Of a DNA stretch of 64,000 nucleotides, positions 1 to 11,599 are shown piece after piece. The DNA comes from Zoroaster sp. YZ-2022 (Eukaryota > Echinodermata > Asteroidea > Forcipulatida > Zoroasteridae). The translations under genes were made by a program, and so were the position numbers. Every line of letters starts with the position of its first letter. Positions within the stretch are counted from its first letter, which is position 1. The notes under the pieces are model-generated. The model had not been told where the DNA came from. It did not search any database and was given only the letters and a program-made list of their open reading frames with translations. The stretch is taken from positions 16,946,485-17,010,484 of the forward strand of contig CM055820.1 of assembly GCA_029582265.1 (NCBI GenBank). Reading direction: 5' to 3'.

Positions 1-194
1 TTAAATCTTACTTTTGTCTTTGAGTTTGAAGACAAAATAAATGCTTAAAAATTAGCCCCGTAATAATTCATTTTAGCACTCACTGGCGGATACAGAAATA
101 AAATGTGGCTGGGGGAGGGGGGCCTTAAAATGAATTCCCTGAAACTGGGAGGGGTGCTTCAGCACATACATAATGGGCAAAGCAGCACTGGGCC

Positions 195-785
195 TACGTA
201 AATTGGTCAGTTTAAAACTGGATATTCATACGTGCATCAGCTATCGCTTGGTCCAGTCCATGAACTCTGTAGTGAAATGCATCATTGTTGAGTTGTTCAA
301 ACTCACGTTGATGAACAATCGTATCCAGGCCAAAGCATTTCATACTGGTACCAATACTGTGGATGAAATTCAGCACGGCGTGACGCGGAAGTCTCGCCAT
401 CTCTGTCGATCACATAGCGCCTTTGTGAGTCACGGACCAAGTTTGGATATCTAGCAATAGATATACCTCAAAGTGGAACGAAGCGTCTTATAGATCTTCC
501 CGCCCACATTAAAATGAATCGCCTTTTCCTCATAATTCTCTTTATATTTTCTTATAGCATCAATGAGCTCCTCATTCTGACAGTAATCTGCTTCATCGGT
601 CAGTAAATCTACATCGTTGAAATCTTTCGGCAGATTGAGTTAACCGACGCTGAAGAAGCCAAGTACGTAACTGAATACGTCACCGCCATCTCTGTCGATC
701 ACAAAGCACCCTTGTGATTCGCGGCCTACCTGAATCTTTGATAATATTTAAAAGACGAGACCGCTTCTTCCTGTCTTCTTATCTC
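195..785 (-). pseudogene. Decayed tandem T1/BTB domain copies downstream of the intact gene
   Basis: On the minus strand, just past the stop of the T1-domain gene, the same kind of coding sequence continues in broken form. A first unit (about 785-525) reads QGCFVIDRDGGDVFSYVLGF, then hits TAA at 640-642 exactly where the intact copy has AAA (Lys), and goes on as LNLPKDFNDVDLLTDEAD. A second unit (about 525-195) begins IHFNVGGKIYKTLRSTL, reaches a stop, and later shows a diverged half-domain (VLNFIHS, then a run ending in HYRVHGLDQAIADAR). Stretches of more than 25 bases are identical between 605-639 and 912-943, so the duplication looks recent. A readthrough or alternatively spliced extension of the neighbouring gene is possible but less likely given several stops. 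Confidence 0.75.
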
Positions 786-787
786 CA

Positions 788-1495
788 TTAGTCACTCCAT
801 TCGTCTCTAGCTCTCCATTCGTCTTCCGATTCGTCCCCATTCTCCTGATATTTTTTTACCGCATCAATGAGCTCCACATTCTCATAGTAACCTGCTTCAT
901 CGGTCAGTAAATCTACATCGTTGAAATCTTTCGGCAGATTGAGTTTTCCAGTTCGGAAGAAGCCAAGTACGTAACTGAATACGTCACCGCCATTTCTGTC
1001 GATCACATAACACCCCTGTGAGTCGCGCTCCCACTCTGGATCGTTGATAATAGTTAATAGAAGAGACGGCTTATTAAAATCTTTCAAAGTAGAACGAAGT
1101 GTTGTGTGGATCTTCCCGCCCACGTTAAAATGAATCACCTCTTCATTCTGTCTCTTTTTCTCATTATTCTCCTTATATTTTTTTATAGCATCAATAAGCT
1201 TCTTATTCTGGTAGTAATGTGCTTCAGAAGTGAGCAAATCTACATTTTTGAAATCATTCGGGAGATCTAGTTTACCATGGCGCATGAAGCCAAGCACGTA
1301 ACGGAAGAGACAACCGTCTGCGTCGATCACGTAGTTCCCCTTGTCGTCTCGTTCAGATGGCTTGAAGTTGGACTCGCTGCTGAACATGATTCCCAACATG
1401 GATTCGGGGTCTTTAGTCAAAGTAGAGCGGGTAGTGGTGTAAAATTGGCCACCGACATTCAGGTTGATAATACTGGGTAGTCCATCATTTGCCAT
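788..1495 (-). CDS. Intronless protein with two KCTD-type T1/BTB domains
   Basis: A 235-residue open frame starts at ATG 1493-1495 and stops at 788-790. It holds two copies of the potassium-channel tetramerisation (T1) fold used by KCTD proteins. Repeat 1 is about residues 8-108 (INLNVGGQFYTTTRSTL ... YVLGFMRHGKLDLP ... YYQNKKLIDAIKKY). Repeat 2 is about residues 119-220 (IHFNVGGKIHTTLRSTL ... YVLGFFRTGKLNLP ... YYENVELIDAVKKY). A Lys/Glu-rich linker joins them and an acidic tail ends the protein. In known families this fold makes homo-oligomers and often links substrates to CUL3 ubiquitin ligases; that role is inferred. Most KCTD proteins have one T1 domain, so the tandem pair and absence of introns are unusual. 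An in-paralogue array or retrocopy origin fits, with decayed copies directly downstream. Confidence 0.8.
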   Translation of the reverse strand: MANDGLPSIINLNVGGQFYTTTRSTLTKDPESMLGIMFSSESNFKPSERDDKGNYVIDADGCLFRYVLGFMRHGKLDLPNDFKNVDLLTSEAHYYQNKKLIDAIKKYKENNEKKRQNEEVIHFNVGGKIHTTLRSTLKDFNKPSLLLTIINDPEWERDSQGCYVIDRNGGDVFSYVLGFFRTGKLNLPKDFNDVDLLTDEAGYYENVELIDAVKKYQENGDESEDEWRARDEWSD

Positions 1496-1796
1496 TCTGA
1501 CTTCAATTTGTTTCTCTAGATGTTACTGTTAGCTGTAGGCTTAATTAATAATGTTTGTTTTGCTCAACAGACTAATATGTTCGTCAACTGAACACAGCAT
1601 AAGGAATGGCGGCGTAATTTGCTTCCAGTGCTCTCTGCACACAGACAATACACATTGCTCAATCAATAACTGAAAGATGGGGAAATCCCAAACTCAGCAA
1701 CGTCATTGAGTTAGTCTTTAGTCAAGGCGCATGCGGCTACCCGCATGGTATACACCACGCACGGAAAAGACTAGTACAGTGGGCATAATGATAAAT

Positions 1797-2146
1797 TTAT
1801 AATAATAATGTGTGGACTTATATAGCGCACGTATCCACCAACTGAGTGGTGCTCAAGGCGCATTATATTATTACCCCTGCTCATAAGGCTCATAAATCAT
1901 TCCTGAAACCATCTCAGCTCCCTGGGGAGTATACAGCTCAATTGCTGCCATTACAGCGCATATAGGGCTAATCAACCAACTCTGCCCTCACAGGTACCCA
2001 TTTAACCCCTGGGTGGAGAGAAGCAATTATGGTTAAGTGTCTTGCTCAAGGACACAAGTGTCACGGCTGGGATTCGAACCCACATTCTGCTGCTAACACC
2101 AGAACTTGAGTCCGGTAAGCTAGACCGCTCGGCCACGACACTCCAT
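1797..2146 (-). mobile_element. tRNA-derived SINE, full-length copy 1
   Basis: Read on the minus strand it begins with a tRNA-like head (A box TGGCCGAGCGGT, B box GGTTCGAATCC), runs through a conserved body with CACCCAGGGGTTAAATGGGT, and ends in a tail with GCGCCTTGAGC, GTGGATACGTGCGC and a short ATT run. The same unit recurs at 7146, 13314, 27918, 33188 and 35088, with partial copies elsewhere. It lies between the T1 gene and the last CNBD2 exon found. Confidence 0.9.
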
Positions 2147-2359
2147 ACACTTACATACATGGCGATTGAAAAGGGGGCACATGCACCCTTGCCCCACTGA
2201 TTCGCCACTGCGGTAATGATATGCATGCATGTGCGTGTGGTATACCCTCCGTAGAACATACTCCAATTTACAACAAAATCTCATTTACTATATAATTGTG
2301 ACTACACAGAGAAAGACTGAAACTGCTAAAAAAAAAATTAAAAAAATAAAATGGCTTAC

Positions 2360-4451
2360 CCGAGAAAATTCATTTTTTGGAGTATTCGGTACAACTTCGG
2401 TTTCCACAACCTGTTCCTTCACGTGATTAGTCGTAGCCTTGTCATCAGGAGACGATTGTGGCGAATCTGGTGGGTGGACATTATGAACGCCGGACGAGCT
2501 GTTCGGGCGACTGGGATCAGAAACTACGATAGTAGGCACAAGGGTATTATTTCTATACTGATCACGCTCTTCCTCGTCTATTCTCACGGGATCTACCGTG
2601 GACAGGGGATCGTCTCTGATTGGGATTCTGACAATGTTCTTCGTACGCGTATTACCAAACCGACGGGATTTCCCCTTGAGAGCTTTGGCGCGCTTTTTCT
2701 GCATATCTCGCAGTTTGTTGGCCAGCTGGTCTTCGTGACTGCTTGATAGCGAGGCTATGGCTCTTGGTGTAATTGCTATGTAAAGAAAAAATATTGAAAT
2801 TAAACATTCGTTATCAAATCATTCCCCTTTAAAAACATCTGACCACAGACAAGCTTTTTACAACATTCCCTACTTATCAAACAGTGCTGTGGATAGCGGA
2901 TCGTGTTATTTGTAAACTACAATGGCCAAAACAAAAAAGTATCTGGTTTCTGGTCTCAACGCGCGTCGCCTCAGACGTCGGCATTTTTATTTTTTGTATT
3001 TTTTGTATTTTTTTTATTTAAAAAAAAAAAAAAAAAAAATTGTTTTACTATGAAACGATGTCCTTTTTCACATATGGGTATGAACGTTTGCCCGACTTGT
3101 GAGACCTCTCCTAGCCACCATACTTTGTATGGGAAATTTGGTACCCGCGTATACAATGTATCACGTGTTTCTGAAAAGAAAAAGCGCGTCACCGCACCGA
3201 TTTTGAAGCCGACCGATGACCAGAAACCGGAGATTTTTATTTATTTATTTTTTTGGCCTAACATAATTATGTCGTCCCTCAACTAAAATGTTTGATAAGC
3301 AGGATTTTAGGCTTTGCATGTTCTGATCGTCTTCAGTATTTTCCAGAAGACGATTAGAGTATACTGATTGAAACGTTGAGTTTCTCACCATCGGTTTTTC
3401 TCAGAACCAACAAATATTACAAGAGATTGTTACATAGTGCTACCGCAAAACATTACTCATAAAAAATTAATTTGTTGTTCACTGACAGGAACAAGTTCCC
3501 CCAACAATTTATAAAGGAATTATTGGATATTCTTGCATTGAGCATGCAGTTTTATACAAAATTTCTAGAGAACAAATAGAGAATTCGGTATAGATGTTGT
3601 TTTACAACCTTGGAAAGCTATCGTAATAATTTATGGACACACTCGCTTGTTCGAAGGGAACATGCGGGGAGGGGGCTGAGACGCATTGCATATTCACTAA
3701 TATAATTAACTACCCTCTCATCAGTGTCTGAGCACATTTGTACACCATAATAATGATAACAGCCGCATAACACCCGTTGGGTCATTAAACTTACAGGGAA
3801 GATTTCGTTTCCTTTTGGTTGCTACTGGTTCCTCGTAGTGTAATTTCTTTAGAACGGCACAACTTCCCTGATACAAAAAGAAAATACAAAAAGAAAATCA
3901 TTAAAAGTCATTTTATGCTTAATTTCGGTTTTTACGATTCCTGGGTTAGATTTTGTATTTTATATTTAAGTGAGGAATTTGTTTCCTTTATTTACTTGAT
4001 CCTCACTGAGTATGAATGCATAAAATTAACATTTATCAACAGGGCACGAATATTAAAATTATCAACCGGGAAACTAGAGCATTTGCCGACACGTGCGTAG
4101 GGATTTTAAGGATACAATATGGTGTCAAATATTTCGCTGTGGGCTAATTAAAAAACGGCCTAAGGAGGCGACCGCCCCTTCCATTCCCCACTCCCCTTGG
4201 CTACCGCCTGATGGTCGATATACATGTATATGAAAATAAAAGACAGTGTCATTCAGAATATAGCCTATGCAATGTATTGCAGCAGGATCTGTACCATGTA
4301 TAGGCTATTATTCATAGTAGTCTTTAGCCCCCACGAGTGTCCTACGTGTATAGGCCTAGCCTAGATAATTGTATACCCCGGTATGTCTAACAGTCTAACA
4401 TATGAAAAGATGCATTGTGAAGAGACCAATTATCATTCCACACTCTCTCTC

Positions 4452-4488
<37 letters not shown>

Positions 4489-7400
4489 TACTGAGCTTCC
4501 AAGTATAAGGCTGTGCCGGGTATCCGAAACTGTCATTACCCGGTTCCATTTTTTGGTTCCAATTACCCGTAAACGACCTTCAAAACATTTGACTGAACAT
4601 TTAAGCCACGCAAATGGAAGTCTCCGATTTTTGTAACATTCTTTGTGTGGGGAATGAGGATGCTACCACTCGTTTTTTTATATAAAGGCGGGAAAATTAT
4701 TACAGTAAGTCAACATTTATTATGACTCTAGTAGTAATTAAACAAGAAAAACATATTGGTTATCTTATACATTCGGGAGTATTATGTGGTTTTACAAATT
4801 GTTTACGGGTACCCGGGTATCCGAAGATTTCCAATTTCGGGTATCCGGTTCCCGAAATAACAAAACACACAGTCTTACTGATAAGTTTGTACAAATGTTT
4901 TTGTTCGGCAAACAAAACGCTTTTTTCTTAATTATGTTAGGCCTTTATAGCATTCTAGCTATAACAAATATGATCTGAAATGGATACATACTGATTTGAG
5001 GACGTAAATCCAGTCGCTCTGATTACTGTCTGACTCAATCACTGTTCCTCTCCTGTGATATAACCGTTCAGAGAGAAATTGAATAATTCCTTGACGTACA
5101 TAATAATGAAGCATCGAAGGAAAGTAAATAAAAATTATTATAGAAAATATATGTAAATTACTTTTATACAATTTAAACTACAAATAGCACGAACCAGTCC
5201 GTGTTTGTACCATTTATAATTTTTTTTCTTCATTTTTTTCATTTTAATTTTATTATAAGAAAACCGAAAATTACGAGTTTTTGTTTCGCTTTTCTAATTG
5301 AACCGGGAAACAAAAATAAATAAAAAATAGTATTTTTGTTTTTGTTTGTGTTCCGGTTTAAACAAAACGGACAAACCGTGTTTGTATTTTTAGTTTTTCT
5401 ATAGGAAAAAAACATAGGCCTACATGAAAAGGTCGCTTCGAGTTCAAAACTAGTAAAACCCCGAACTTACGTGAAGAAATTAAATCTGCATTCCTTCGGA
5501 TGTTTTTGGAGGAGGTGCAACGGCCATCCCTGGAAGATGCTGACGGAATCAATAAAACCTCTGCCATCCACACCGATATTGTTACTCATTCCCCCAGCTA
5601 AGAATATCCTCGAGTATTCCTTGATGATGATACAGAAAGACTGATCAGATTGTTACGTTTTCACAATTTTTTCACAAACAACATTTGCTACATTATTTAT
5701 TTGTCAACAAGTTTTCGATTTAAAATAGCAAACCTGGCTACATACACATCCTTTGCTACACCGTTTGTTACGTGGTTATTTCACAAATTCCTGCTGTTCG
5801 AAAAGCTACCTGAATTATTATTTTTTTTTATGGATATTCTATAAACTCCTTTTGTCTATTTGATTGGATTTGTGCTCTTCACCAAACCAGCTTAGTACTG
5901 TAGCATAGGACCTATACTAAGTGCATTCAAGTATCTGCTGAACAAACCTACATGCAACTCAGGCGAGACTCGAACATACTACCTCTGTCTTACTATAGTA
6001 ACTTCTTAGTATAATAACCACCGAACTTGCCCGATGATGACCGGCTAGATCATGTATTCGGTTGTTCATTTTTTCTGTAAATAACTTGTGTATTGTCATA
6101 CACAAAATGTCGGTTTTGTTTTTACTGAAACTTTTTACTAATAATAACTTTCTCAGAAATGCAAGATCCCATAAAAGTGTGTTTTTAATTTTAGGTCAAT
6201 AACAGGGCTTTGAATTTAACATTAATTTTGACGATGAGCACAAAATCAAATAAATCTGCTTAACTGGTTAACATACTGTTTCCGTTGGTAACCTACCTCC
6301 ACCGTGAGACTTAAAAGCTGGATGTTCTCTTTTGAAATGACGGTGACGTTGTGGCGACACCGATTAACTATTGCTTCATTCTGAAACCCAAACGACAACA
6401 CGTATTATTACAAAATAATGCCCGGTGCTGTGTATACATTATGTTCCAAAACGAAGGGGCGGGTCCAGTGTGACTGAATGGTGGGGGGTGGTAACAAAAT
6501 GGGCACACTGCCAAACTGGCGGTCACACATAAAAGTGTATGGTAAATTCATATGCCCCATAAATGTGATTTAAAGCTTTGCACGATGGATAGGATAAGAC
6601 AGGTTTACGGGCAACAACATGTGTCTCTTCATGGAAGAAGTGATGGGGTAGTTTTCGACGTTTCGAACAGTGTACTCTGTCCGTCTCCATGCTCCTGAAG
6701 ACGGAGAGAGTACACGTTGAGAACTATCCTCACTACCCGTTCTTTTCAGAACCACATTACTCAAGAAGAGATTATTACACATGGTGTTACCCATAAAATC
6801 TACTTATCTTATACGCTCCCCTTGTCACTGGATCCACCACTAACAATGTTCTGTACCCTTTCTTGCTTACAAAAACATTATGACATACCACTGCTGAATA
6901 ACTGAATAATTAACTATATATGTGACAATCTAATCACGATCTAGGTATACATGGAAGTGTGGTGGTAAAGCGAATTATATGTTACGTTACGTTCAATAAA
7001 ACATCATACACATTGCCTATAAAATTTCCCATTTCACTCACCCCGAATACTTGACCTTTGACCAGTGCGGTTGCAGCCCTTCCACTCTTCTCTGGATCTC
7101 CTTCTAATGCCAGAGCTAAAAACAAGAGACAAAGTAACTCGAATATTAATAATAATAATAATAATAATGTGTGGACTTATATAGCGCACGTATCCACCAA
7201 CTGAGTGGTGCTCAAGGCGCATTATATTATTACCCCTGCTCATAAGGCTCATAAATCATTCCTGAAACCATATCAGCTCCCTGGGGAGTATACAGCTCAA
7301 TTGCTGCCATTACAGCGCATATAGGGCTAATCAACCAATTCTGCCCTCACATGTACCCATTTAACCCCTGGGTGGAGAGAAGCAATTATGGTTAAGTGTC

Positions 7401-7836
7401 TTGCTCAAGGACACAAGTGTCACGGCCGGGATTCGAACCCACATTCTGCTGCTAACACCAGAACTTGAGTCCGGTAAGCTAGACCGCTCAGCCACGACAC
7501 TACATATTGTATAAGTCTGTCGTTTTGTTTTGCTAGCGATCATTGCAGCACAAAAGTATCATCGTCATCAAATAATAGGATTGCATTAAATGTTCATAAA
7601 TATGGGAGATCTACAAAAGTTTTACAAAAGATCTACAAAAGGTTTTAATGGGACAGTATCGTCACGATCAGAGCAGACTTTCAACAGCATGGGCGGATCC
7701 AGAACATTTTTTAGGGGGGTGGCTGAGAATCAAAAACAATTATTTTTCAGTACTACAAAAATTACAATGAAATAATCAAAGGGAGAGAAAAACAAAGCAC
7801 ACTGTGGGAATGGGAGTGCGTTCTCCCCTCCCCTCC

Positions 7837-7867
<31 letters not shown>

Positions 7868-10800
7868 CTTTTTTTTTTTTAAATTTTTTTTAAACGAATT
7901 TACGGGGGGGGGGGGGCAATGAACAGGGCATGGAATCGGTGTCCTATAGTTTAAGATGAACACATTGACTGAAAATTACTGGCTCATTTATGCAGCAGCA
8001 ACGGTAATATGACCTTATCATGTGGGGTATTATTTTCAGTCACTGATCTAAAACAAACACTCCGATTCCATGTCCTGTTGATCGTGACGATACTGCCCCA
8101 TTTAAAACGTTAAGTACGGCTCAGTCTGCATGCGGACACATTGCGGACTACGGCCCCTTTTTGAAAATCAACCATGTACACAAATTTAAAATTTACCAAC
8201 TATTTCCAAATTTGAGGGCATTATGCCCCATCCACTTTGGTATGTGTGCCCTTCTTTATCATCGTGTGCCCCCCTTCTGCAACTGTAGATCCGCCCCTCC
8301 TACGGCGCCAAACAGACTGTCGATCATGATGTTCAATTATTTGATAATAAATTACACAGGCCTAAAATACGATATTATCAAATATAAAAAGGTATAATAA
8401 AGTCGATCAATATTGCTTAAATAAATACAAGTCATGTTTATATTCAAAATGTGTTCAAACAGATTCATGCGCAAATCCCATTGGTACTTTTGTTTCTCAT
8501 CCCTGGTTGTCGGTACTTAATAACATTTTTTATATAATACGTCATAAGACTCAGATTTCAAACAATCGAATGTCCTCAATTTCACACGAAATAATCAGAT
8601 TAATCGCTTTTTAGTCTTCCTCATGAAAATACCTGAGCCGCCCAACACAAGATAGAAAGCCCAGGGCCGTCTTCCGTGGCGAATGATCACCCGTCCCGTC
8701 TCGTAGCTCTCGAAGGACCCAGTTTGGATCAGACCACGCTGCATGTGAACCGGGTACTTTGTGATAAAATCCATTTGCTGCAGCTCCACCTGGACCTGAC
8801 AAATAGGTCATGCAATAAAATATAATATTTATTGTTTGACATCATCCATCGCACGACTTTCTTGATTATGCACCCTTAAAGGATCTATGAAATGCAATTT
8901 TATGAAGATACATACATATTATTTTACCAAATATCCATATTTCTGGGCAGTTTTATCAAAATTAAAAATCAATTGTTGATGTAAAGCGAATATTGAGTAT
9001 ACTGTTTACAAGTACATTTTAAATGTCCATGCTTAAACTTGACACATGAGGGCGTTGTTTCATGGGATCACAACATGAATTCAAAGAAAAACACTTGGAG
9101 CCAAACAAATGCCGTCGGCAACTTATTGTAAATCTGCACATATTTGAAAACAACAAATACCCGGAAACATAGCGGAAAACGAGATACATATTTAATGTGA
9201 CATTTATAAATGATCAAGACTTTCGTCTTACATGGTGGATGTCCTTTTCCGTGCGTGCAGCCGTGGGCATTTCCAAAACCCGTTTTGTTTCACTGGAAAT
9301 TTTGGTCTGTTAGGGAAAGAAAGAAGTTAAGTTTAGTTTAGTTTCAGATGCTGAAATGTTGACCCCAACAAGCGTACAGCACTTCCGTATTTCAATTAAT
9401 TTTTTTTTCAAAATTGCAACATACAAAATAAATTAATAAATAAACAATTTGGATGTTTTAACGATATTAAACAGTAGGTTATTAAGAGATTTTTTTAAAA
9501 TAAAATACAGAAGCAAATATGGAGGCATTTTATATTTATTTAATCAATATAGAAATATATTATCTGCTTTATACTTTAATCAGTAGCGAATCAGGGCGAA
9601 AGGGTATAATAACCAAGTAAAGTGAACATTTCCAGTTGCCAAAAATTGAATAAAGTTATATTTTTCTGTCATGTTTCCCTCTCCCTTTTCAGCCAATTTG
9701 TGTCCAACCCCCCCCCCCCCCCTTTATCTCCACCTAACTCACATTCACCAGTGGTGCTGTTTTTGCACTAGTTTACACAAAATACTGACCAACAGGTCAA
9801 TTTTTAAAATAACAAACAAATACTTCATCCATCAATTTTAATTATTCAAACTTCAAGACAAATTGCACCTGTTTCTTGGCTCGGTACATCGTCGCATCGA
9901 ACAGAAGGTCACCCTTGATTTTGTACTTATCCCCTGCTTGAGCCGCATCTATTGCACTGAATAATTTCACCATCTTAGCGTCGTTCTCCCTTTAAATTAC
10001 AAAACAATAAAAAATAAATAACTAAAAATTTTAAATAAATAAATAAAAAACAGAGAGAGAGAGCCAAAACCATAACAAATTAAAATTATAACAAGGCCAC
10101 TGCGTTTATGGTCACTTTGAGGAAACGCTTAGGGGTCGTTCTGCACACCTGCAGAGATAATGTGAAAAAAAACTTTGGAAAAACATGGTTAAATAATTCA
10201 ATATTTTAAAAGGCACCTCAGGGCAGAATAAGTGACGCATATCGACTGGTAGTCAAAATAAAAACGGAATAATCATTCTTAAACCCCATAAGCACAGGAA
10301 ACATAATAATGTACTGCTTAACCAACCACGTTATACTTACGTCAGAATGTATGTCCTGCACATGCGCAGCAGAAGCACAATGATTTTGGCAAGTGTGTGT
10401 AATTTCCCAAATTTCCTCAGCTGTATAAAGCAAGAAAGTGTAGAAATACAAATAAATTAAGTTAATAAGCATGTGAGAAATCGTCTGAAACTAGACAAAT
10501 TTTGTACTAAAGGAACTAGTCATCATGTGATTTGATCAAAATATGAAACCGACCATATGTCATAAGCCGTTAGAATAGTACTCTTATCATTTCGTATTTT
10601 ATATTACTGTAACTTATATCGTGAACGCAACACCTGTTTACCCAGCCATGTATGTGGCGAAACCGAGGACCTCCTATTGTTGTTGAACTTGTTTAGGCAT
10701 TTCCCATTTGATTTGTACACGTTTTACAATATTTTCAAAGAATAACCACCAACCGAGGACCCATCGTTCCCTTTTGTTATAAGTCCTTTTGTTAAAAGTC

Positions 10801-11538
10801 AAGTACATCTCAACAAAAATGGTTGAAGTTAGGTTCGTAAATGAAGTTGAGAAGAAAACAGTGGGTGAATAATAAGTATCTTTTTTTGGTTATTCTTTGA
10901 CAGAAATACCACTTTCGACAGAAAAAACACATTCTCATCATTTTACATGCTTCATCAGTTATAACAGTATTATTTTATAAACAATAAAATCAGAATTGAA
11001 AAAATGGAATTTCGTAATCCTGTACTGTTAGGTGTATCTACGGATACACCTAATAGCAATTGTGTTTTAGATGGCACTTTAACTATGAACTTACTCGTAC
11101 AATCGGCTGTTCTTTCTCATGTGTGCTTCTCTCTGCGTCCCATCCGGGAATCCTCGTCGGTAGTCTCCTGTTCGAGATTGCATCCCTCCGGTTGCGGCCC
11201 CTCATCTGGCCCGCCTCCAGGCCACCTCTCACACCGGCCACGAGGAGCGACCATGACCTGGAGCTTCTCCCATACGTCTCCCGGTCTCCCCCCTGCGACG
11301 TCAACATGTTCTTGTTCTTCTTACTGCGGTCCATCATTGCGAGTACAGTCCTTAACTTGTTTATTCTTTTTTGGCCAAGATCGGAGACAGCCCCATCAGC
11401 AGCTGAAGATGACGGCTTTCTTAGGGATATGGCTCTCTTGTTAGGTAGCCGCGTTGACACATTTGGAACGTTGGGGGCGCGAGTCAGTGGGGGTAGGGGC
11501 CGGGGACGCTTACTGTATTTCTCTGTCAATTCTTCCAT
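2360..11538 (-). CDS. CNBD2: CNBD2-like cyclic nucleotide-binding domain protein (3' end not found)
   Basis: Eleven exons were rebuilt with matching phases: 11538-11095, 10420-10341, 9989-9869, 9306-9232, 8795-8633, 7115-7042, 6380-6297, 5640-5471, 5052-4992, 3867-3795 and 2775-2360. Together they encode 587 codons with GT-AG borders. Exon 1 is a basic, disordered N-terminus. Exons 2-4 carry a hydrophobic-basic helix (KIIVLLLRMCRTYIL) and the CNBD2-like stretch ETKRVLEMPTAARTEKDIHH. Exons 5-7 form a cyclic-nucleotide-binding fold (TGRVIIRHGRRPWAFYLVLG, RAATALVKGQVFG, RCRHNVTVISKENIQLLSL). Exons 8-10 form a second, degenerate one (FQGWPLHLLQKHP, RGTVIESDSNQSDWIYVLKS, GSCAVLKKL). Exon 11 is Pro/Ser-rich and low complexity. 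The start is the first ATG after an in-frame stop. Exon 11 ends at a good donor (GTAAGC), so at least one more exon is expected further left. The mammalian relative acts in sperm; that role is knowledge of the family, not visible here. Confidence 0.87.
2924..3258. mobile_element. GGCC-ended foldback element, copy 1
   Basis: Inverted ends begin GGCCAAAA and carry TCTGGTTTCTGGTC on the left and GACCAGAAACCGGAGA facing it on the right. It lies in the last CNBD2 intron found. Better copies are at 34117-34492 and 43505-43860. No transposase frame is present, so it is non-autonomous. Confidence 0.75.
3319..3450 (+). repeat. Penelope-like hairpin repeat, copy 1
   Basis: It contains CAGAAGACGATTAGAG followed by ACTGATTGAAACGTTGAG, then a TTTCTCAGAAC segment and the end motif ACATAGTGCTACCGCAAAAC. 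These parts occur in the same order in about ten other places in the window, so this is a diverged family member. Confidence 0.6.
4441..4490. repeat. CT microsatellite
   Basis: Nearly pure CT dinucleotide tract with one CC interruption, in a CNBD2 intron. Confidence 0.95.
6600..6800 (+). repeat. Penelope-like hairpin repeat, copy 2
   Basis: TTTTCGACGTTTCGAACAGT is followed by an inverted version (CCTGAAGACGGAGAGAGTAC), then GTTCTTTTCAGAACC and ACACATGGTGTTACCC. It looks like two halves of the family facing each other. It sits in the CNBD2 intron between exons 6 and 7. Confidence 0.6.
7146..7502 (-). mobile_element. tRNA-derived SINE, full-length copy 2
   Basis: Nearly identical to the copy at 1797-2146, with a longer (AAT)n tract at the tail side. 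Head, body and tail are all present. It lies just upstream of CNBD2 exon 6. Confidence 0.92.
7645..8104. mobile_element. Palindromic MITE split by another insertion
   Basis: The left half (GGGACAGTATCGTCACGATC, 7649-7687) and right half (GGCATGGAATCGGTGTCC, resuming near 7927, to TACTGCCCCATTTAA) match the intact family copies. About 235 bp of unrelated DNA beginning GGGCGGATCCAGAAC and ending in a G run lies between them, with AACAG repeated at both junctions. The insert also holds a CT tract at 7838-7866. This is a nested insertion. Confidence 0.8.
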
Positions 11539-11599
11539 ATTCACTTGTTCACTTCTCTCATGTTTTTACTTGTCTCATCAACATCGTCGAAGACTAAGA

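Noticed and set aside
2002..2259. Minus-strand frame with SVVAERSSLPDSSSGV
   Set aside because: The same peptide appears at 7361-7543 and 35314-35673; it is translation of the SINE head.
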